Shown here: positions 26,694 to 35,803 of the stretch, in pieces
Numbering within the stretch: the stretch's first letter is position 1
How the letters are laid out: the number at the start of each line of letters is the position of its first letter
From: Streptantibioticus parmotrematis
GTDB taxonomy: Bacteria > Actinomycetota > Actinomycetes > Streptomycetales > Streptomycetaceae
Direction: 5' to 3'
DNA length: 64,000 nt
NCBI RefSeq assembly: GCF_019890615.1
Contig: NZ_JAINVZ010000010.1
Location: 170,854-234,853 of the forward strand
Made by a program: the position numbers and the translations under genes
The notes under the pieces: model-generated
What the model was told of the DNA's origin: nothing
What the model saw: only the letters and a program-made list of their open reading frames with translations
Databases searched by the model: none

Positions 26694-27323
26694 GTGACCG
26701 AGAAGACCCCTGCCGACTTCTGGTTCGACCCGCTGTGCCCCTGGGCCTGGATGACCTCGCGCTGGATGCTGGAGGTGGAGAAGGTCCGGCCGGTGCAGGT
26801 GCGCTGGCACGTGATGAGCCTGGCGGTGCTCAACGAGCCGCGTCTCGACGAACTGCCGGAGAAGTACCGCGAGGGGATGAAGCAGGCCTGGGGCCCGGTG
26901 CGGGTGTGCGTCGCGGCCGAGCAGAAGTACGGCTCCGACGTCCTCGGCCCGCTCTACACGGCGCTCGGCACCCGCTTCCACAACCGGCAGGAGCCCAAGA
27001 CCAGGGAGACGCTGGTCGCCGCCCTGGAGGAGGCCGGACTGCCGGCCGACCTGGCGGACGCCGCCGAGTCGGACGCCTACGACACCGAGCTGCGCGCCTC
27101 GCACGAGGCGGGCATCAGCCTGGTCGGCACCGAGGTCGGCACCCCGGTCATCGCGGTGCCCGGCTCGGACGGCGAGCAGATCGCGTTCTTCGGCCCCGTC
27201 GTCACCCCCGCCCCGAAGGGCGAGCAGGCCGCCCGGCTGTGGGACGGCACGCTGATGGTCGCCTCGATCCCGGGCTTCTACGAGATCAAGCGGACCAGGA
27301 CCGAAGGCCCGATCTTCGACTGA
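26694..27323 (+). CDS. DsbA-fold mycothiol-dependent nitroreductase-like protein (Rv2466c family)
   Basis: A 209-residue thioredoxin/DsbA-fold protein starting at GTG 26694 with GGGAGAG close upstream. The active-site region is FWFDPLCPWAWMTSRW. In M. tuberculosis Rv2466c this site is CPWC; here the second Cys is Ala, leaving a single catalytic Cys. The cis-Pro region VGTPVIAVPG is conserved. The family uses mycothiol to reduce substrates and disulfides. With one Cys, a monothiol mechanism through a mycothiol mixed disulfide is expected. It is divergent from the second pepN and ends 2 nt before the end of the convergent permease gene. Confidence 0.85.
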   Translation: MTEKTPADFWFDPLCPWAWMTSRWMLEVEKVRPVQVRWHVMSLAVLNEPRLDELPEKYREGMKQAWGPVRVCVAAEQKYGSDVLGPLYTALGTRFHNRQEPKTRETLVAALEEAGLPADLADAAESDAYDTELRASHEAGISLVGTEVGTPVIAVPGSDGEQIAFFGPVVTPAPKGEQAARLWDGTLMVASIPGFYEIKRTRTEGPIFD

Positions 27324-27325
27324 TC

Positions 27326-28729
27326 TCAGCCCCGGCGGCCCGCGCGCTGCCGCAGGTAGCCGGCCGCGGCGAGCGCCAGCGTCGCGCCACCGGTGAAGTA
27401 CAGCTGGGTACGGGTGTCGGGCTGGCGCGCCATCAGCACCAGCACCACGCCGATGCCCACCAGCGCGGCCCAGGTCAGGTACGGGTAGGCCCACATCCGC
27501 ACCACCAACCGGTGCGGCTCCTCCCGCTCCAGCCGCCGCCGGGTGCGCAGTTGGGCCACCGCGATGAACGCCCAGACCACCAGCACCGCCGCACCCACCA
27601 TGTTCAGCAGCCAGCTGAAGACGGTCGTGGGCCACCAGTAGCTCAGCAGCACCGCCAGGAAACCGAAGGCGGAGGAGGCCACCACCGCGCGCCGCGGCAC
27701 CCCGCCGGAGGTGCGCCGCAGCGCCCGCGGTCCCTGCCCCCGGTCGACCAGCGAGTACGCCATCCGCGAGGCGCCGTAGATGTTGGCGTTCATCGCGGAC
27801 ATCAGCGCGACGAGGATGACCACGTCCATCACCCGGCCCGCGCCCGGGATGCCGAGGTGGTCGAGCACCGCGACGTACGGGCCGTGGCCGACGACCGCCG
27901 GGTCGTTCCACGGGATCAGCGTCACGATGACGGCCATCGAGCCCACGTAGAACACCGCGATCCGCCACATCGCGGTGCGCACCGCGCGCCCCACCCCGGC
28001 CACCGGGTCCCGCGACTCCGCCGCCGCGATGGTGACCGTCTCCAGCCCGCCGTACGCGAAGACCGACGCCAGCAGTCCGACGATCAGCCCGTTCGCCCCC
28101 TTCGGCAGGAATCCGCCGTCGCCGGTGAGGTCGGCGGCGCCGGGGGCGTGGGTGCCGGGCAGCACGCCGCAGATCGCCAGCACGCACACGATCAGGAAGA
28201 GCGAGATCGCCGCGATCTTCAGGGCGGCGAACCAGAACTCGAACTCGCCGAAGTTGCTGACGGCCGCCAGGTTGGAGCCGCAGAAGACGGCCATCAGGAC
28301 CGCCACCCACAGCCAGGACGGCGTGCCCGGCAGCCAGCCGCTGATGATCCCGGCCGCGCCGATCGCCTCCACCGCCACGCCCACGCACAGCAGCACCCAG
28401 AACAGCCAGCCCACCGCGAACCCGGCCCACGGCCCGATCGCGCGCTCGGCGTGCACCGAGAACGAACCGGACGCCGGACGTGCCGCCGACATCTCGCCCA
28501 GCATCCGCATCACCAGCATGACCAGCAGCCCGGAGATCGCGTAGGCGACGACGATGGACGGCCCGGCCGCGGCGATGCCCGCGCCGGAGCCGACGAACAG
28601 CCCGGCGCCGATCACGCCGCCGAGCGCGATCATCGACAGGTGCCGCTGCTTGAGCCCGTGTCCGAGGCGTTCGCCCGCAACCGGTCCGGTCGCCGGGGTC
28701 GTCTCGGTGGGCCCGGGTATCCGCTTCAA
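27326..28729 (-). CDS. Amino-acid permease, APC superfamily (first of two)
   Basis: A 467-residue transporter with about 12 TM helices. The N-terminus LKQRHLSMIALGGVIGAGLFVGSGAGI is the TM1 signature of the amino-acid transporter family (key residues GGVIGAGLFVGSG), and FEFWFAALKI and PYLTWAALVGI are also typical of GabP/AnsP/ProY-like permeases. The start appears to be TTG at 28729, preceded by GGATCGAG; no ATG or better GTG is near. A second permease of the same family lies 1 kb away around bioY. Substrate unknown. Confidence 0.9.
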   Translation of the reverse strand: MKRIPGPTETTPATGPVAGERLGHGLKQRHLSMIALGGVIGAGLFVGSGAGIAAAGPSIVVAYAISGLLVMLVMRMLGEMSAARPASGSFSVHAERAIGPWAGFAVGWLFWVLLCVGVAVEAIGAAGIISGWLPGTPSWLWVAVLMAVFCGSNLAAVSNFGEFEFWFAALKIAAISLFLIVCVLAICGVLPGTHAPGAADLTGDGGFLPKGANGLIVGLLASVFAYGGLETVTIAAAESRDPVAGVGRAVRTAMWRIAVFYVGSMAVIVTLIPWNDPAVVGHGPYVAVLDHLGIPGAGRVMDVVILVALMSAMNANIYGASRMAYSLVDRGQGPRALRRTSGGVPRRAVVASSAFGFLAVLLSYWWPTTVFSWLLNMVGAAVLVVWAFIAVAQLRTRRRLEREEPHRLVVRMWAYPYLTWAALVGIGVVLVLMARQPDTRTQLYFTGGATLALAAAGYLRQRAGRRG

Positions 28730-29038
28730 AGCTCGATCCGTCCAGGGGGTCGGGGGCGGTTCGGGACCGCCACAGTCTGCGGGACGGCACCGCCCGGCAG
28801 GCCGTCCGGTTCGCTATCCGGACACTTCGTTGACGCAATGTGTCCGGAACGTCGTCAGGCGTTGACCACCACTCGCAGTGGTGGCGGAACGCGGCGTGAC
28901 CTGCCGGGATGACCGGATGTTTGTACGGATGTCACCAAGTCGCCCGAGCGGCCTTGTGGCCGACTGACCGTGTCCCGCTCAAGCGCGCCGGGTTACGGTC
29001 ACCTGGTCCGACCCGTACCTCGCCCGACCGGAGACCCG
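28730..29038. promoter_or_regulatory. Divergent control region between an amino-acid permease and bioY
   Basis: There is no gene in this 309-bp gap. It contains a 9-bp inverted repeat TCCGGACAC-N14-GTGTCCGGA at 28817-28848, enclosing TTGACG, which looks like a regulator site over a -35 element. A short hairpin CCACCACT-CGC-AGTGGTGG lies at 28866-28884. GGAG before 29039 is the bioY ribosome binding site. Confidence 0.6.
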
Positions 29039-29641
29039 ATGACCACCGCCACCGCAGCCGCCCGCCCCGGAACGGTCCTCGCCGACCTGCTCCCCGCCTC
29101 CACCGACGCCCGCGCCCGGCTGCGGGACGCCGCGCTGGTGGCCGGTGGCGCCGCGCTCACCGGGCTCGCCGCGCAGTTGTCCGTGCACGTCCCCGGCTCC
29201 CCGGTCCCGGTGACCGGCCAGACCTTCGCCGCGCTGCTGGTCGGCACCGCGCTCGGGGCCCGGCGCGGCATGCTCTCGCTGCTGCTGTACGCGGTCGCGG
29301 GCGTCGCGGGCGTGCCGTGGTTCGCCGGGGGTGCCTCGGGCGCCGCGGGCGTCAGCTTCGGCTACGTGCTCGGCATGGTGCTGGCCTCCGCCGCGGTCGG
29401 CGCGCTGGCCCGGCGCGGCGCCGACCGCTCGGTCCTGCGCACCGCGGGCGTGATGGTGCTGGGCGAGGCGATCATCTACGCGGTCGGCGTGCCGTACCTC
29501 GCGGTCGCCGCCCACCTGTCGGCGACCCAGGCGATCGCCGAGGGCCTGACCCCGTTCCTGCTGGGCGACGCGGTGAAGGCGGCGCTGGCCATGGGCGCGC
29601 TGCCGGCCGTCTGGAAGCTGCTGGAGCGCCGCGGGCAGTGA
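29039..29641 (+). CDS. bioY: BioY, biotin-binding S component of an ECF transporter
   Basis: A 200-residue membrane protein with six predicted TM segments. The ATG at 29039 has GGAG 6 nt upstream. VPVTGQTFAALLVGTALGARRG is the BioY signature around the loop after TM1 (key residues PVTGQTF and LG.RRG), and the C-terminal ALLG-like LLGDAVKAALA is also conserved. BioY takes up biotin alone or with an energising ATPase module; no bioM or bioN gene is adjacent. It is transcribed alone and ends in a strong hairpin. Confidence 0.93.
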   Translation: MTTATAAARPGTVLADLLPASTDARARLRDAALVAGGAALTGLAAQLSVHVPGSPVPVTGQTFAALLVGTALGARRGMLSLLLYAVAGVAGVPWFAGGASGAAGVSFGYVLGMVLASAAVGALARRGADRSVLRTAGVMVLGEAIIYAVGVPYLAVAAHLSATQAIAEGLTPFLLGDAVKAALAMGALPAVWKLLERRGQ

Positions 29642-29674
29642 GCCACGGCGGCGAGCGGTAGGCCGCACGACGCG

Positions 29675-29711
29675 GAAGGGCCCCGGAGGAGACGATCCTC
29701 CGGGGCCCTTC
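29675..29711. terminator. Bidirectional hairpin terminator
   Basis: Perfect 16-bp arms (GAAGGGCCCCGGAGGA and its complement) with a 5-nt loop lie between bioY and the convergent second permease gene. Confidence 0.9.
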
Positions 29712-29729
29712 GCCGTCGTTCAGGGGTGG

Positions 29730-31169
29730 TCAGTCCTGCGGCGCCCGCTTGCGTATCCGGTCCCGCACCAGCGCCACGACGAGCACGATCGCAGCGGCCA
29801 GCAGCGACATGATCATCTGATCGCGGCCGCTGGAGTCGGTGAACATGTAGCCGATCACGAACAGGATCAGCGCGATCGTCGCCCAGGTCAGGTACGGGTA
29901 GCCCCACATCCGCACGGTCAGCCGCTCCGGCGACTCCCGCTCGATGATCCGCCGCATCCGCAGCTGAGAGAAGCAGATGACCAGCCACACGAACAGCGCG
30001 ACCGCGCCGGAGGAGTTCAGCAGGAACTGGAAGACCGAGTCCGGATAGGCGTAGTCGAAGAAGACCGCGACGAAGCCGAAGACCACCGACGACAGGATCG
30101 CCACCGCGGGCACACCGCGCGAGGTGGTCTTGGTGAACGCCCGCGGCGCGTCTCCGCGCCCACCGAGCGAGAACGCCATCCGGGAGGCCGTGTAGAGCCC
30201 TGAGTTGAGGCAGGAGAGCACCGCGGTCAGCACGATCACGTTCATCGCCTGACCGGCGTGCGCGATCCCGATGTGGTCCAGCACCGCCACGTACGGGCTC
30301 TTGGCGACCGCCGGGCTGTCCCACGGCAGCACGCTGACGATGATCAGGATCGAGCCCAGGTAGAACACCGCGATCCGCCAGATCACGCTGTTGGTGGCCT
30401 TGCTGACCGCCTTGCGCGGGTCGGGCGACTCGCCCGCGGCGAGCGTGACGATCTCGCTGCCCATGAAGGAGAAGACCACCAGCAGCACACCGGTGAGCAC
30501 CGCGCCCGGGCCCTTGGGGAAGAAGCCGTGGTGGCCGGTGAGGTTGGTCATCCCGACCGCGTGGTCGTGCGCGCCCGGCAGCACGCCGAACGCGGCCAGA
30601 CCGCCCAGCACCACGAACGCGGCGATCGCCACGACCTTGATACCGGCGAACCAGAACTCGAACTCGCCGTAGGAGGCGACCGAGAAGAGGTTGGTGGCGG
30701 TCAGCACGAACATCACGATCAGCGCCCACGCCCACTGCGGCACCGCCGACACCCAGCCGTGCAGGATGCCCGCACCCGCGGTCGCCTCGACCGCCAGCAC
30801 CACCACCCAGAAGAACCAGTACAGCCAGCCGATGGTGAACCCGGCCCAGCGGCCGAGCGCCCGGTCGGCGTACGCGGAGAACGAACCGGAGACCGGGTGG
30901 GCCGCGGCCATCTCGCCCAGCATCCGCATCACCAGGACGACCAACGCGCCCACCAGCGCGTAGGACAGCAGGATCGCCGGGCCCGCGGCCGCGATGCCCG
31001 CGCCCGAACCCACGAACAGGCCGGCGCCGATCACCCCGCCGATGGCGATCATGGACAGGTGGCGGTTCTTCAGTCCGGCCTGGAGGCCGTGCCCGGTGGG
31101 GGCGGAAGCGGCGGTTCCGGGGTGACCGGAGTCCAGGCCGTCCTTTGTTACGGGTGGCTGCGCGCCCAT
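29730..31169 (-). CDS. Amino-acid permease, APC superfamily (second of two)
   Basis: A 479-residue 12-TM transporter. The ATG at 31169 has AAGGA 8 nt upstream. GLKNRHLSMIAIGGVIGAGLF is the conserved TM1 region (key residues GGVIGAGLF), followed by FEFWFAGIKV and PYLTWATIALI as in its neighbour at 27326. The two are paralogues with diverged termini. GabP-type GABA, proline or other amino-acid uptake is plausible; the substrate cannot be assigned. It is divergent from rpiB. Confidence 0.92.
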   Translation of the reverse strand: MGAQPPVTKDGLDSGHPGTAASAPTGHGLQAGLKNRHLSMIAIGGVIGAGLFVGSGAGIAAAGPAILLSYALVGALVVLVMRMLGEMAAAHPVSGSFSAYADRALGRWAGFTIGWLYWFFWVVVLAVEATAGAGILHGWVSAVPQWAWALIVMFVLTATNLFSVASYGEFEFWFAGIKVVAIAAFVVLGGLAAFGVLPGAHDHAVGMTNLTGHHGFFPKGPGAVLTGVLLVVFSFMGSEIVTLAAGESPDPRKAVSKATNSVIWRIAVFYLGSILIIVSVLPWDSPAVAKSPYVAVLDHIGIAHAGQAMNVIVLTAVLSCLNSGLYTASRMAFSLGGRGDAPRAFTKTTSRGVPAVAILSSVVFGFVAVFFDYAYPDSVFQFLLNSSGAVALFVWLVICFSQLRMRRIIERESPERLTVRMWGYPYLTWATIALILFVIGYMFTDSSGRDQMIMSLLAAAIVLVVALVRDRIRKRAPQD

Positions 31170-31333
31170 GCGCCGTTTCCTTCTCTCTCGGGTCACGAGT
31201 TCAGGCATGGAATCGCAGGCACGACCGCGAATGGAATACCTGTGTCCGAATCGTTGCGTCCACTACCCGTTTGCGTCACCGGTATGTGCGGAGGGTGTCG
31301 TGGGGGTCCGCGCGGGGCCCCTGGGGCGCATGA

Positions 31334-31339
31334 CAGACT
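31334..31339 (+). promoter_or_regulatory. Leaderless-type -10 element of rpiB
   Basis: CAGACT lies 6 nt before the ATG at 31346, with no ribosome binding site between. Confidence 0.4.
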
Positions 31340-31345
31340 GCACAC

Positions 31346-31837
31346 ATGCGCGTGTACCTCGGCTCCGACCATGCCGGTTACGAACTCAAGAACCACCTCG
31401 TCGAATGGCTGAGGGACGCCGGCCACGAGCCGGTCGACTGCGGCCCGCACGTCTACGACGCCGACGACGACTACCCGCCGTTCTGCCTGCGCGCCGCCGA
31501 GCGCACCGCGGCGGACGACGACGGCGCCCTCGGCATCGTGATCGGCGGCTCCGGCAACGGCGAGGCCATCGCCGCCAACAAGGTCAAGGGGGTGCGCGCC
31601 GCCCTCGCCTGGAGCGAGCAGACCGCCGCCCTCGGCCGCGAGCACAACAACGCCAACGTGGTCAGCATCGGCGCCCGCATGCACACCACCGAGGAGGCGG
31701 TGCGCTTCGTGGAGGTCTTCCTCGACACCGCGTTCTCCGAGGGCGAGCGGCACATCCGCCGCATCGACATGCTCAGCTCCTACGAGCTGACCGGCAAGCT
31801 CCCCGAGATCCCGGCGCACCACCCGCAACAGGACTGA
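31346..31837 (+). CDS. rpiB: Ribose-5-phosphate isomerase B
   Basis: A 163-residue enzyme of the pentose phosphate pathway interconverting ribulose and ribose 5-phosphate. The N-terminus RVYLGSDHAGYELKNHL, the loop GIVIGGSGNGEAIAANKV and NNANVVSIGARMHT are the RpiB signatures. As in mycobacterial RpiB, GGSGNGE replaces the GTGIGxS with catalytic Cys seen in E. coli RpiB, so a Glu acts as base. Seven bases separate it from the downstream glycosylase gene, so the two form an operon. Confidence 0.96.
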   Translation: MRVYLGSDHAGYELKNHLVEWLRDAGHEPVDCGPHVYDADDDYPPFCLRAAERTAADDDGALGIVIGGSGNGEAIAANKVKGVRAALAWSEQTAALGREHNNANVVSIGARMHTTEEAVRFVEVFLDTAFSEGERHIRRIDMLSSYELTGKLPEIPAHHPQQD

Positions 31838-31844
31838 GCGGCGC

Positions 31845-32654
31845 ATGCCGGAGGGGCACACCATCCACCGGCTGGCCGCCGACCACCGTGACCGGTTCGG
31901 CGGCCGCCCGGTGCGGGCCTCCAGCCCGCAGGGCAAGTTCGCGGACGGCGCCGCCCTCGTCGACGGCCAGGTGCTCGACGGCGCCGAGGCGCACGGCAAG
32001 CACCTGTTCCTCGACTTCGGCGCCACCGGCTGGATCCACGTCCACCTCGGCCTGTTCGGCAAGTACGCGCACGGCCCCGGGACCGCACCACCCGCCGGCG
32101 ACACCGTGCGGCTGCGGATGACCGGCCCCGGCGGCTGGGCCGACCTGCGCGGCCCGACTGCCTGCGAGCTGATCACCGACGCCGAGAAGTCCGCGATACA
32201 CGACCGCCTCGGCCCCGACCCGCTGCGCGCGGACGACGACGGCGAGCGGGCCTGGGCCCGGATCTCCCGCAGCCGCACCACGGTCGCCGCGCTGCTGATG
32301 GACCAGAAGATCGTCGCGGGCGTCGGCAACGTCTACCGCGCCGAAGTCCTCTTCCGGCACGGCGTCGACCCGTACCGCACCGGCCGTGAACTGCGGCGCG
32401 CCGAATGGGACGCCGTCTGGGACGACCTGGTGGCGCTGATGCGCGAGGGCGTCAGGGCGAACCGCATCGACACCGTCCGCCCCGAGCACACGCCCGAGGC
32501 GATGGGGCGGCCGCCCCGGGTGGACGACCACGGCGGCGAGGTCTACGTCTACCGGCGCGCCGGGCAGCCCTGCCTGGTCTGCGGCACCGAGGTGCGCACC
32601 GCCGACCTCGGCAACCGCAACCTCTTCTGGTGCCCGCGCTGCCAGAGCCGCTGA
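31845..32654 (+). CDS. Fpg/Nei-family DNA glycosylase
   Basis: A 269-residue base-excision repair enzyme. The N-terminus PEGHTIHRLA carries the catalytic Pro and Glu in the Nei-type form (PEGHTIH rather than PELPEVE). The helix-two-turn-helix VAALLMDQKIVAGVGNVYRAE and the C-terminal zinc finger CLVCGTE...FWCPRCQ are complete (key residues shown). It removes oxidised bases and nicks the strand by beta elimination. Co-transcribed with rpiB. Confidence 0.94.
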   Translation: MPEGHTIHRLAADHRDRFGGRPVRASSPQGKFADGAALVDGQVLDGAEAHGKHLFLDFGATGWIHVHLGLFGKYAHGPGTAPPAGDTVRLRMTGPGGWADLRGPTACELITDAEKSAIHDRLGPDPLRADDDGERAWARISRSRTTVAALLMDQKIVAGVGNVYRAEVLFRHGVDPYRTGRELRRAEWDAVWDDLVALMREGVRANRIDTVRPEHTPEAMGRPPRVDDHGGEVYVYRRAGQPCLVCGTEVRTADLGNRNLFWCPRCQSR

Positions 32655-32755
32655 ACTCCCCTGCCCGGAAACCGAGTTCGGGGCGGCGAAACCCGTTTCG
32701 GGGCGCACCCGGCGATTTTCGGCCAGAAGCGCCCCGGGCCCGGTCCGGCGGCGGA

Positions 32756-34039
32756 TCAGAAGCCGTGCGGCAGCCATGGCGCGACACCCGCGCCGAACGC
32801 CTGGGACGCCGCCGCCAGCGCGCCCGCCCGCTCCTCGACGACCCGGCCCGCCCCGGCGAGCGACGCCAGCGAGGGACCGCCCAGGTAGGCGGTGGCCAAC
32901 GCGCCCGTCGGCAGCGACAGTTCGGCCGCGTCCGTGGTCCGCTCGCAGACCGCGCCCTTCGCGTCCCCGGTCAGCCGCCAACGCCCCGCGTTCCACGGGC
33001 AGAACGGGTCCGCCACCTCCAGCACCACGTCCACCGGCGCCGCGTAGGCCCGCGCCGACAAGGCGGCGCCGAGGTCCACCAGCCGCAGGTGCAGCGAGTC
33101 CACCACGCCGAGGCGCAGCCGTCGGATGTCGGGGACCAGGTGCAGCAGCGGATCGTCGACCGGCCGGTCGTGGCACGTGAGCGTCGAGACCAGGTCCAGC
33201 GCGAACAGGTAGCGCCACAGCGCCGCGTACGAGGCCGCGTCCAGCGCCTCGACGTCCGCCACGTTCACCGTGCCGTCCTGCCCGCCGCGGGACTGCGTGA
33301 GCCGCGTGGCGTACCGCGCGTAGCCGGTCACCCGGCCGTCCCGCTCGGCCAGCACGCACAGCCGCTCCCCGAAGCCCTCGCGATCGCGCTGCGGGTCCAG
33401 CAGCGGCAGCTCCTCCCAGCCGGGCCGCCGCGCGAGCATCCCGGGCCTGCGCGGCACCAGCGCCGCGTAGACCGCCTCGCAGGCCCCGAGCGCCTCACGC
33501 GGGTCGGCCAGCCGCAGCCGCACGTCGTCCGTGCCCTGTGGCCCGACCGGCGACACCCGCCGGGTCTCCGCGTCGATCCGCAGCTTCCGGATCGCCGCCC
33601 CGTACCCGAACCGCCCGTAGATCGCCGGCTCCGAGGCGGTCAGCACGGCCAGCGACTCCCCGCGCTCGCGCACGTCGTCCAGCTGCCGCCGCATCAACGA
33701 GGTCAGCACCCCGCGCCGCCGGTGCGTCGGGGTCACCCCCACCATCGTCACCCCGGCCGCCGGGACCACCGCGCCGCCCGGCAGCGACAGCCGGAACGAG
33801 AACGCCGAGGCGCCGCCCGCGATCACGTCGCCGTCCAGGGCCACCAGCGACCGGTCGCACTCGGTCAGCCCGTGCCACAACGCCCGCTCCTCGGGAGCCT
33901 CCGGCGGACCGCCGAAGGCCCGCTCCAGGGCGCCGTACCACTCCTCCCACCGCTCCGGCTCCAGCACCTCGAAGCGCGTCCCCGCCGTCGCTCCTGCTGC
34001 CCGCGTCGCCTCTGCCGCCTCTGCCGCCTCTTTCGTCAT
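32756..34039 (-). CDS. Eis-family GNAT N-acetyltransferase
   Basis: A 427-residue protein. The ATG at 34039 is preceded by AGGAGG. The GNAT core contains the acetyl-CoA loop VGVTPTHRRRGVLTSLMRRQ (key residues RRRGV), followed by the second GNAT-like region (YARYATRL) and a sterol-carrier-like C-terminal domain (FCPWNAGRWRL). The protein ends GVAPWLPHGF: in Eis the carboxylate of the terminal Phe acts in catalysis, and this terminal Phe is conserved. Eis-type enzymes acetylate multiple amines of aminoglycosides or other cationic substrates. The natural substrate here is unknown. Confidence 0.88.
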   Translation of the reverse strand: MTKEAAEAAEATRAAGATAGTRFEVLEPERWEEWYGALERAFGGPPEAPEERALWHGLTECDRSLVALDGDVIAGGASAFSFRLSLPGGAVVPAAGVTMVGVTPTHRRRGVLTSLMRRQLDDVRERGESLAVLTASEPAIYGRFGYGAAIRKLRIDAETRRVSPVGPQGTDDVRLRLADPREALGACEAVYAALVPRRPGMLARRPGWEELPLLDPQRDREGFGERLCVLAERDGRVTGYARYATRLTQSRGGQDGTVNVADVEALDAASYAALWRYLFALDLVSTLTCHDRPVDDPLLHLVPDIRRLRLGVVDSLHLRLVDLGAALSARAYAAPVDVVLEVADPFCPWNAGRWRLTGDAKGAVCERTTDAAELSLPTGALATAYLGGPSLASLAGAGRVVEERAGALAAASQAFGAGVAPWLPHGF

Positions 34040-34182
34040 GGCCTCCTGCCTACCAGCGCCCCCGCGCGCCGCCCAGCGAATTTCCGGCGCCCCACCCCCG
34101 GACGCACCGTCCGTCCCGGTCCCGGTCCGGATCCGGCCGGTACCCGGCGGGTCGCGAATCGACGCGCCGCCGAACGGGTGGA

Positions 34183-34188
34183 TAGGGT
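34183..34188 (+). promoter_or_regulatory. Leaderless-type -10 element of the phosphatase gene
   Basis: TAGGGT lies 8 nt before the ATG at 34197 and no Shine-Dalgarno sequence is visible. Confidence 0.4.
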
Positions 34189-34196
34189 CGCCGCAC

Positions 34197-35357
34197 ATGA
34201 CTGACAGGCGGGCGACCGCGGAGGGGATCGTGGCGCGGTGGCGCGGGGCGCTGCACCGGGCCAGGACCGCCCTGCGCAAGTCCGCCGTCGACTACTTCCG
34301 CGGTGACGCCGCCGAGTGGCTGCCGCTGACCACCCTGCTGCTCACGGTGCCCGCGCTCGCCTGGTCCACCACCGTGCTGCCCGCCTGGTGCCCACCGACC
34401 GCGCTGGTCTTCCCGATGCTGCTGGGCGGGCTGCTGCTGCGCCCGGCGAGCCTGCTGCTGCTCTACACCGCCGCCGCCACCGCGCTGGTCGTCGAGGACG
34501 CCGTCCTCGGGCCCTACCCGGACGCCGCCGCGCGGGCGGTGACGCCGGGCACGGTGCTGGTGGTGAGCGCGGTCGCGTTCGCCGGGCTGCTGATCGCGCA
34601 GTTCCGCAGCAGGGTCGGCGTGCCCTGGCGGCGCGGCGGCACCATGCTGTTCGACCTGCGCGAACGCATCCGCGTCCAGAGCCAGTTGCCCGACCTGCCG
34701 CCCGGCTGGCACGCGCAGATGGCGCTGCGCCCGGCCGGCGGGCAGTCGTTCTCCGGCGACTTCGTGGTCGCCGGGCGCACCGGCGGCGGCGAGATCCTGG
34801 AGGCCGTCCTGACCGACGTCTCCGGCAAGGGGATGGACGCGGGATCGCGGGCGCTGCTGCTGTCCGGCGCGTTCGGCGGGCTGCTGGGCTCGTTGCCGCC
34901 GCACCGCTTCCTGCCGGCCGCCAACGGCTACCTGCTGCGGCAGGACTGGGACGAGGGGTTCGCCACCTCGATCCACCTGGTGCTCGATCTCGACAGCGGG
35001 GACTACGAGTTGCTCTCCGCCGGTCACCTCCCCGCCGTCCAGCTGCACGCGGGGACCGGGCGCTGGGAGGAGAAGGCGGCCGAGGGACTGATGCTCGGGG
35101 TCATGGACGAGGCCCAGTTCGACGGCGTGAAGGGGACGTTGCGGCCGGGCGACGTGCTGCTGCTGTTCACCGATGGTCTGGTCGAGGCGCCCGGGCGTGA
35201 ACTGTCCGAGGGCATCGACCGGTTGATCGGCGCCGCCGACCGCTTCGTGGCCCGCGGCTTCCACGGCGCGGCCTGGCCGCTGATCGACGCGGTCGCCAAG
35301 GACGTCAACGACGACCGTGCCCTTTTGATCATCTCGCGTGACCGATTGGCCAGTTGA
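34197..35357 (+). CDS. Membrane-anchored PP2C-type (SpoIIE) serine phosphatase
   Basis: A 386-residue protein. About four hydrophobic segments (residues 40-150, for example LTTLLLTVPALAW, ALVFPMLLGGLLLRPASLLLL and TVLVVSAVAFAGLLIAQF) anchor a cytoplasmic SpoIIE/PP2C domain. Metal and active-site signatures are SFSGDFVVAGRTGGGE, LTDVSGKGMDAGSRALLL, LSAGHLPAV and LLLFTDGLVEAPG. There is no sensory PAS or GAF domain. Such phosphatases act on anti-sigma-factor antagonists or on kinase targets. The inverted repeat at 35356-35377 spans the stop codon. Confidence 0.92.
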   Translation: MTDRRATAEGIVARWRGALHRARTALRKSAVDYFRGDAAEWLPLTTLLLTVPALAWSTTVLPAWCPPTALVFPMLLGGLLLRPASLLLLYTAAATALVVEDAVLGPYPDAAARAVTPGTVLVVSAVAFAGLLIAQFRSRVGVPWRRGGTMLFDLRERIRVQSQLPDLPPGWHAQMALRPAGGQSFSGDFVVAGRTGGGEILEAVLTDVSGKGMDAGSRALLLSGAFGGLLGSLPPHRFLPAANGYLLRQDWDEGFATSIHLVLDLDSGDYELLSAGHLPAVQLHAGTGRWEEKAAEGLMLGVMDEAQFDGVKGTLRPGDVLLLFTDGLVEAPGRELSEGIDRLIGAADRFVARGFHGAAWPLIDAVAKDVNDDRALLIISRDRLAS

Positions 35358-35377
35358 CCACGTGTCAATGCGTGGTC
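35356..35377 (+). terminator. Weak hairpin at the end of the phosphatase gene
   Basis: GACCACG and CGTGGTC pair over 7 bp around an 8-nt loop, starting within the stop codon. Confidence 0.4.
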
Positions 35378-35485
35378 GGGTCCACTGGAGGGCGCGTTGG
35401 TGGCACGATGGACGGCGCGGGGGAGCGCGGTGGCGGCGCACCCCCGGTCCGGTGTGAGGCGTAGCGAGCGAGGATGTGATCCCTG

Positions 35486-35680
35486 GTGGCCATCTCCCTG
35501 TCCGTAGTGGTGCTGTTGGCGGTCGTGCTGGCGGTGATGATCCGCAGTGGGTCCATCAAGGGCGGAGGGGCGATCGTGGCGATCCTCTTCGGCTTCTTCC
35601 TGGCCTCGACCGGCATGGCCCCCGGCATCCAACGCTTCCTCAACTCACTGGCCAGCTCCATCGCGCAGATAAAGTTCTGA
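35486..35680 (+). CDS. Small two-helix membrane protein, 64 residues
   Basis: GTG 35486 opens a 64-codon gene with strong third-position G/C. The product has two hydrophobic helices (about 3-19 and 28-42) joined by SGSIKGGG, and an amphipathic C-terminus (IQRFLNSLASSIAQIKF). It is too hydrophobic to be soluble. No family function is known to me. It stands between the phosphatase and Uma2 genes on the same strand, 128 bp after the former. Confidence 0.7.
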   Translation: MAISLSVVVLLAVVLAVMIRSGSIKGGGAIVAILFGFFLASTGMAPGIQRFLNSLASSIAQIKF

Positions 35681-35803
35681 GTCCCGCCTACCCCCGCCGG
35701 ACGCGTGTTCACGTCACGCGCCCGCGTTCTTGCGTGCCGCCCCGTACGGGCCGGGCCAGGGCCCGTACGGGGAGCGTGTGGGACGACGAGCGAGGAGAGC
35801 CGT

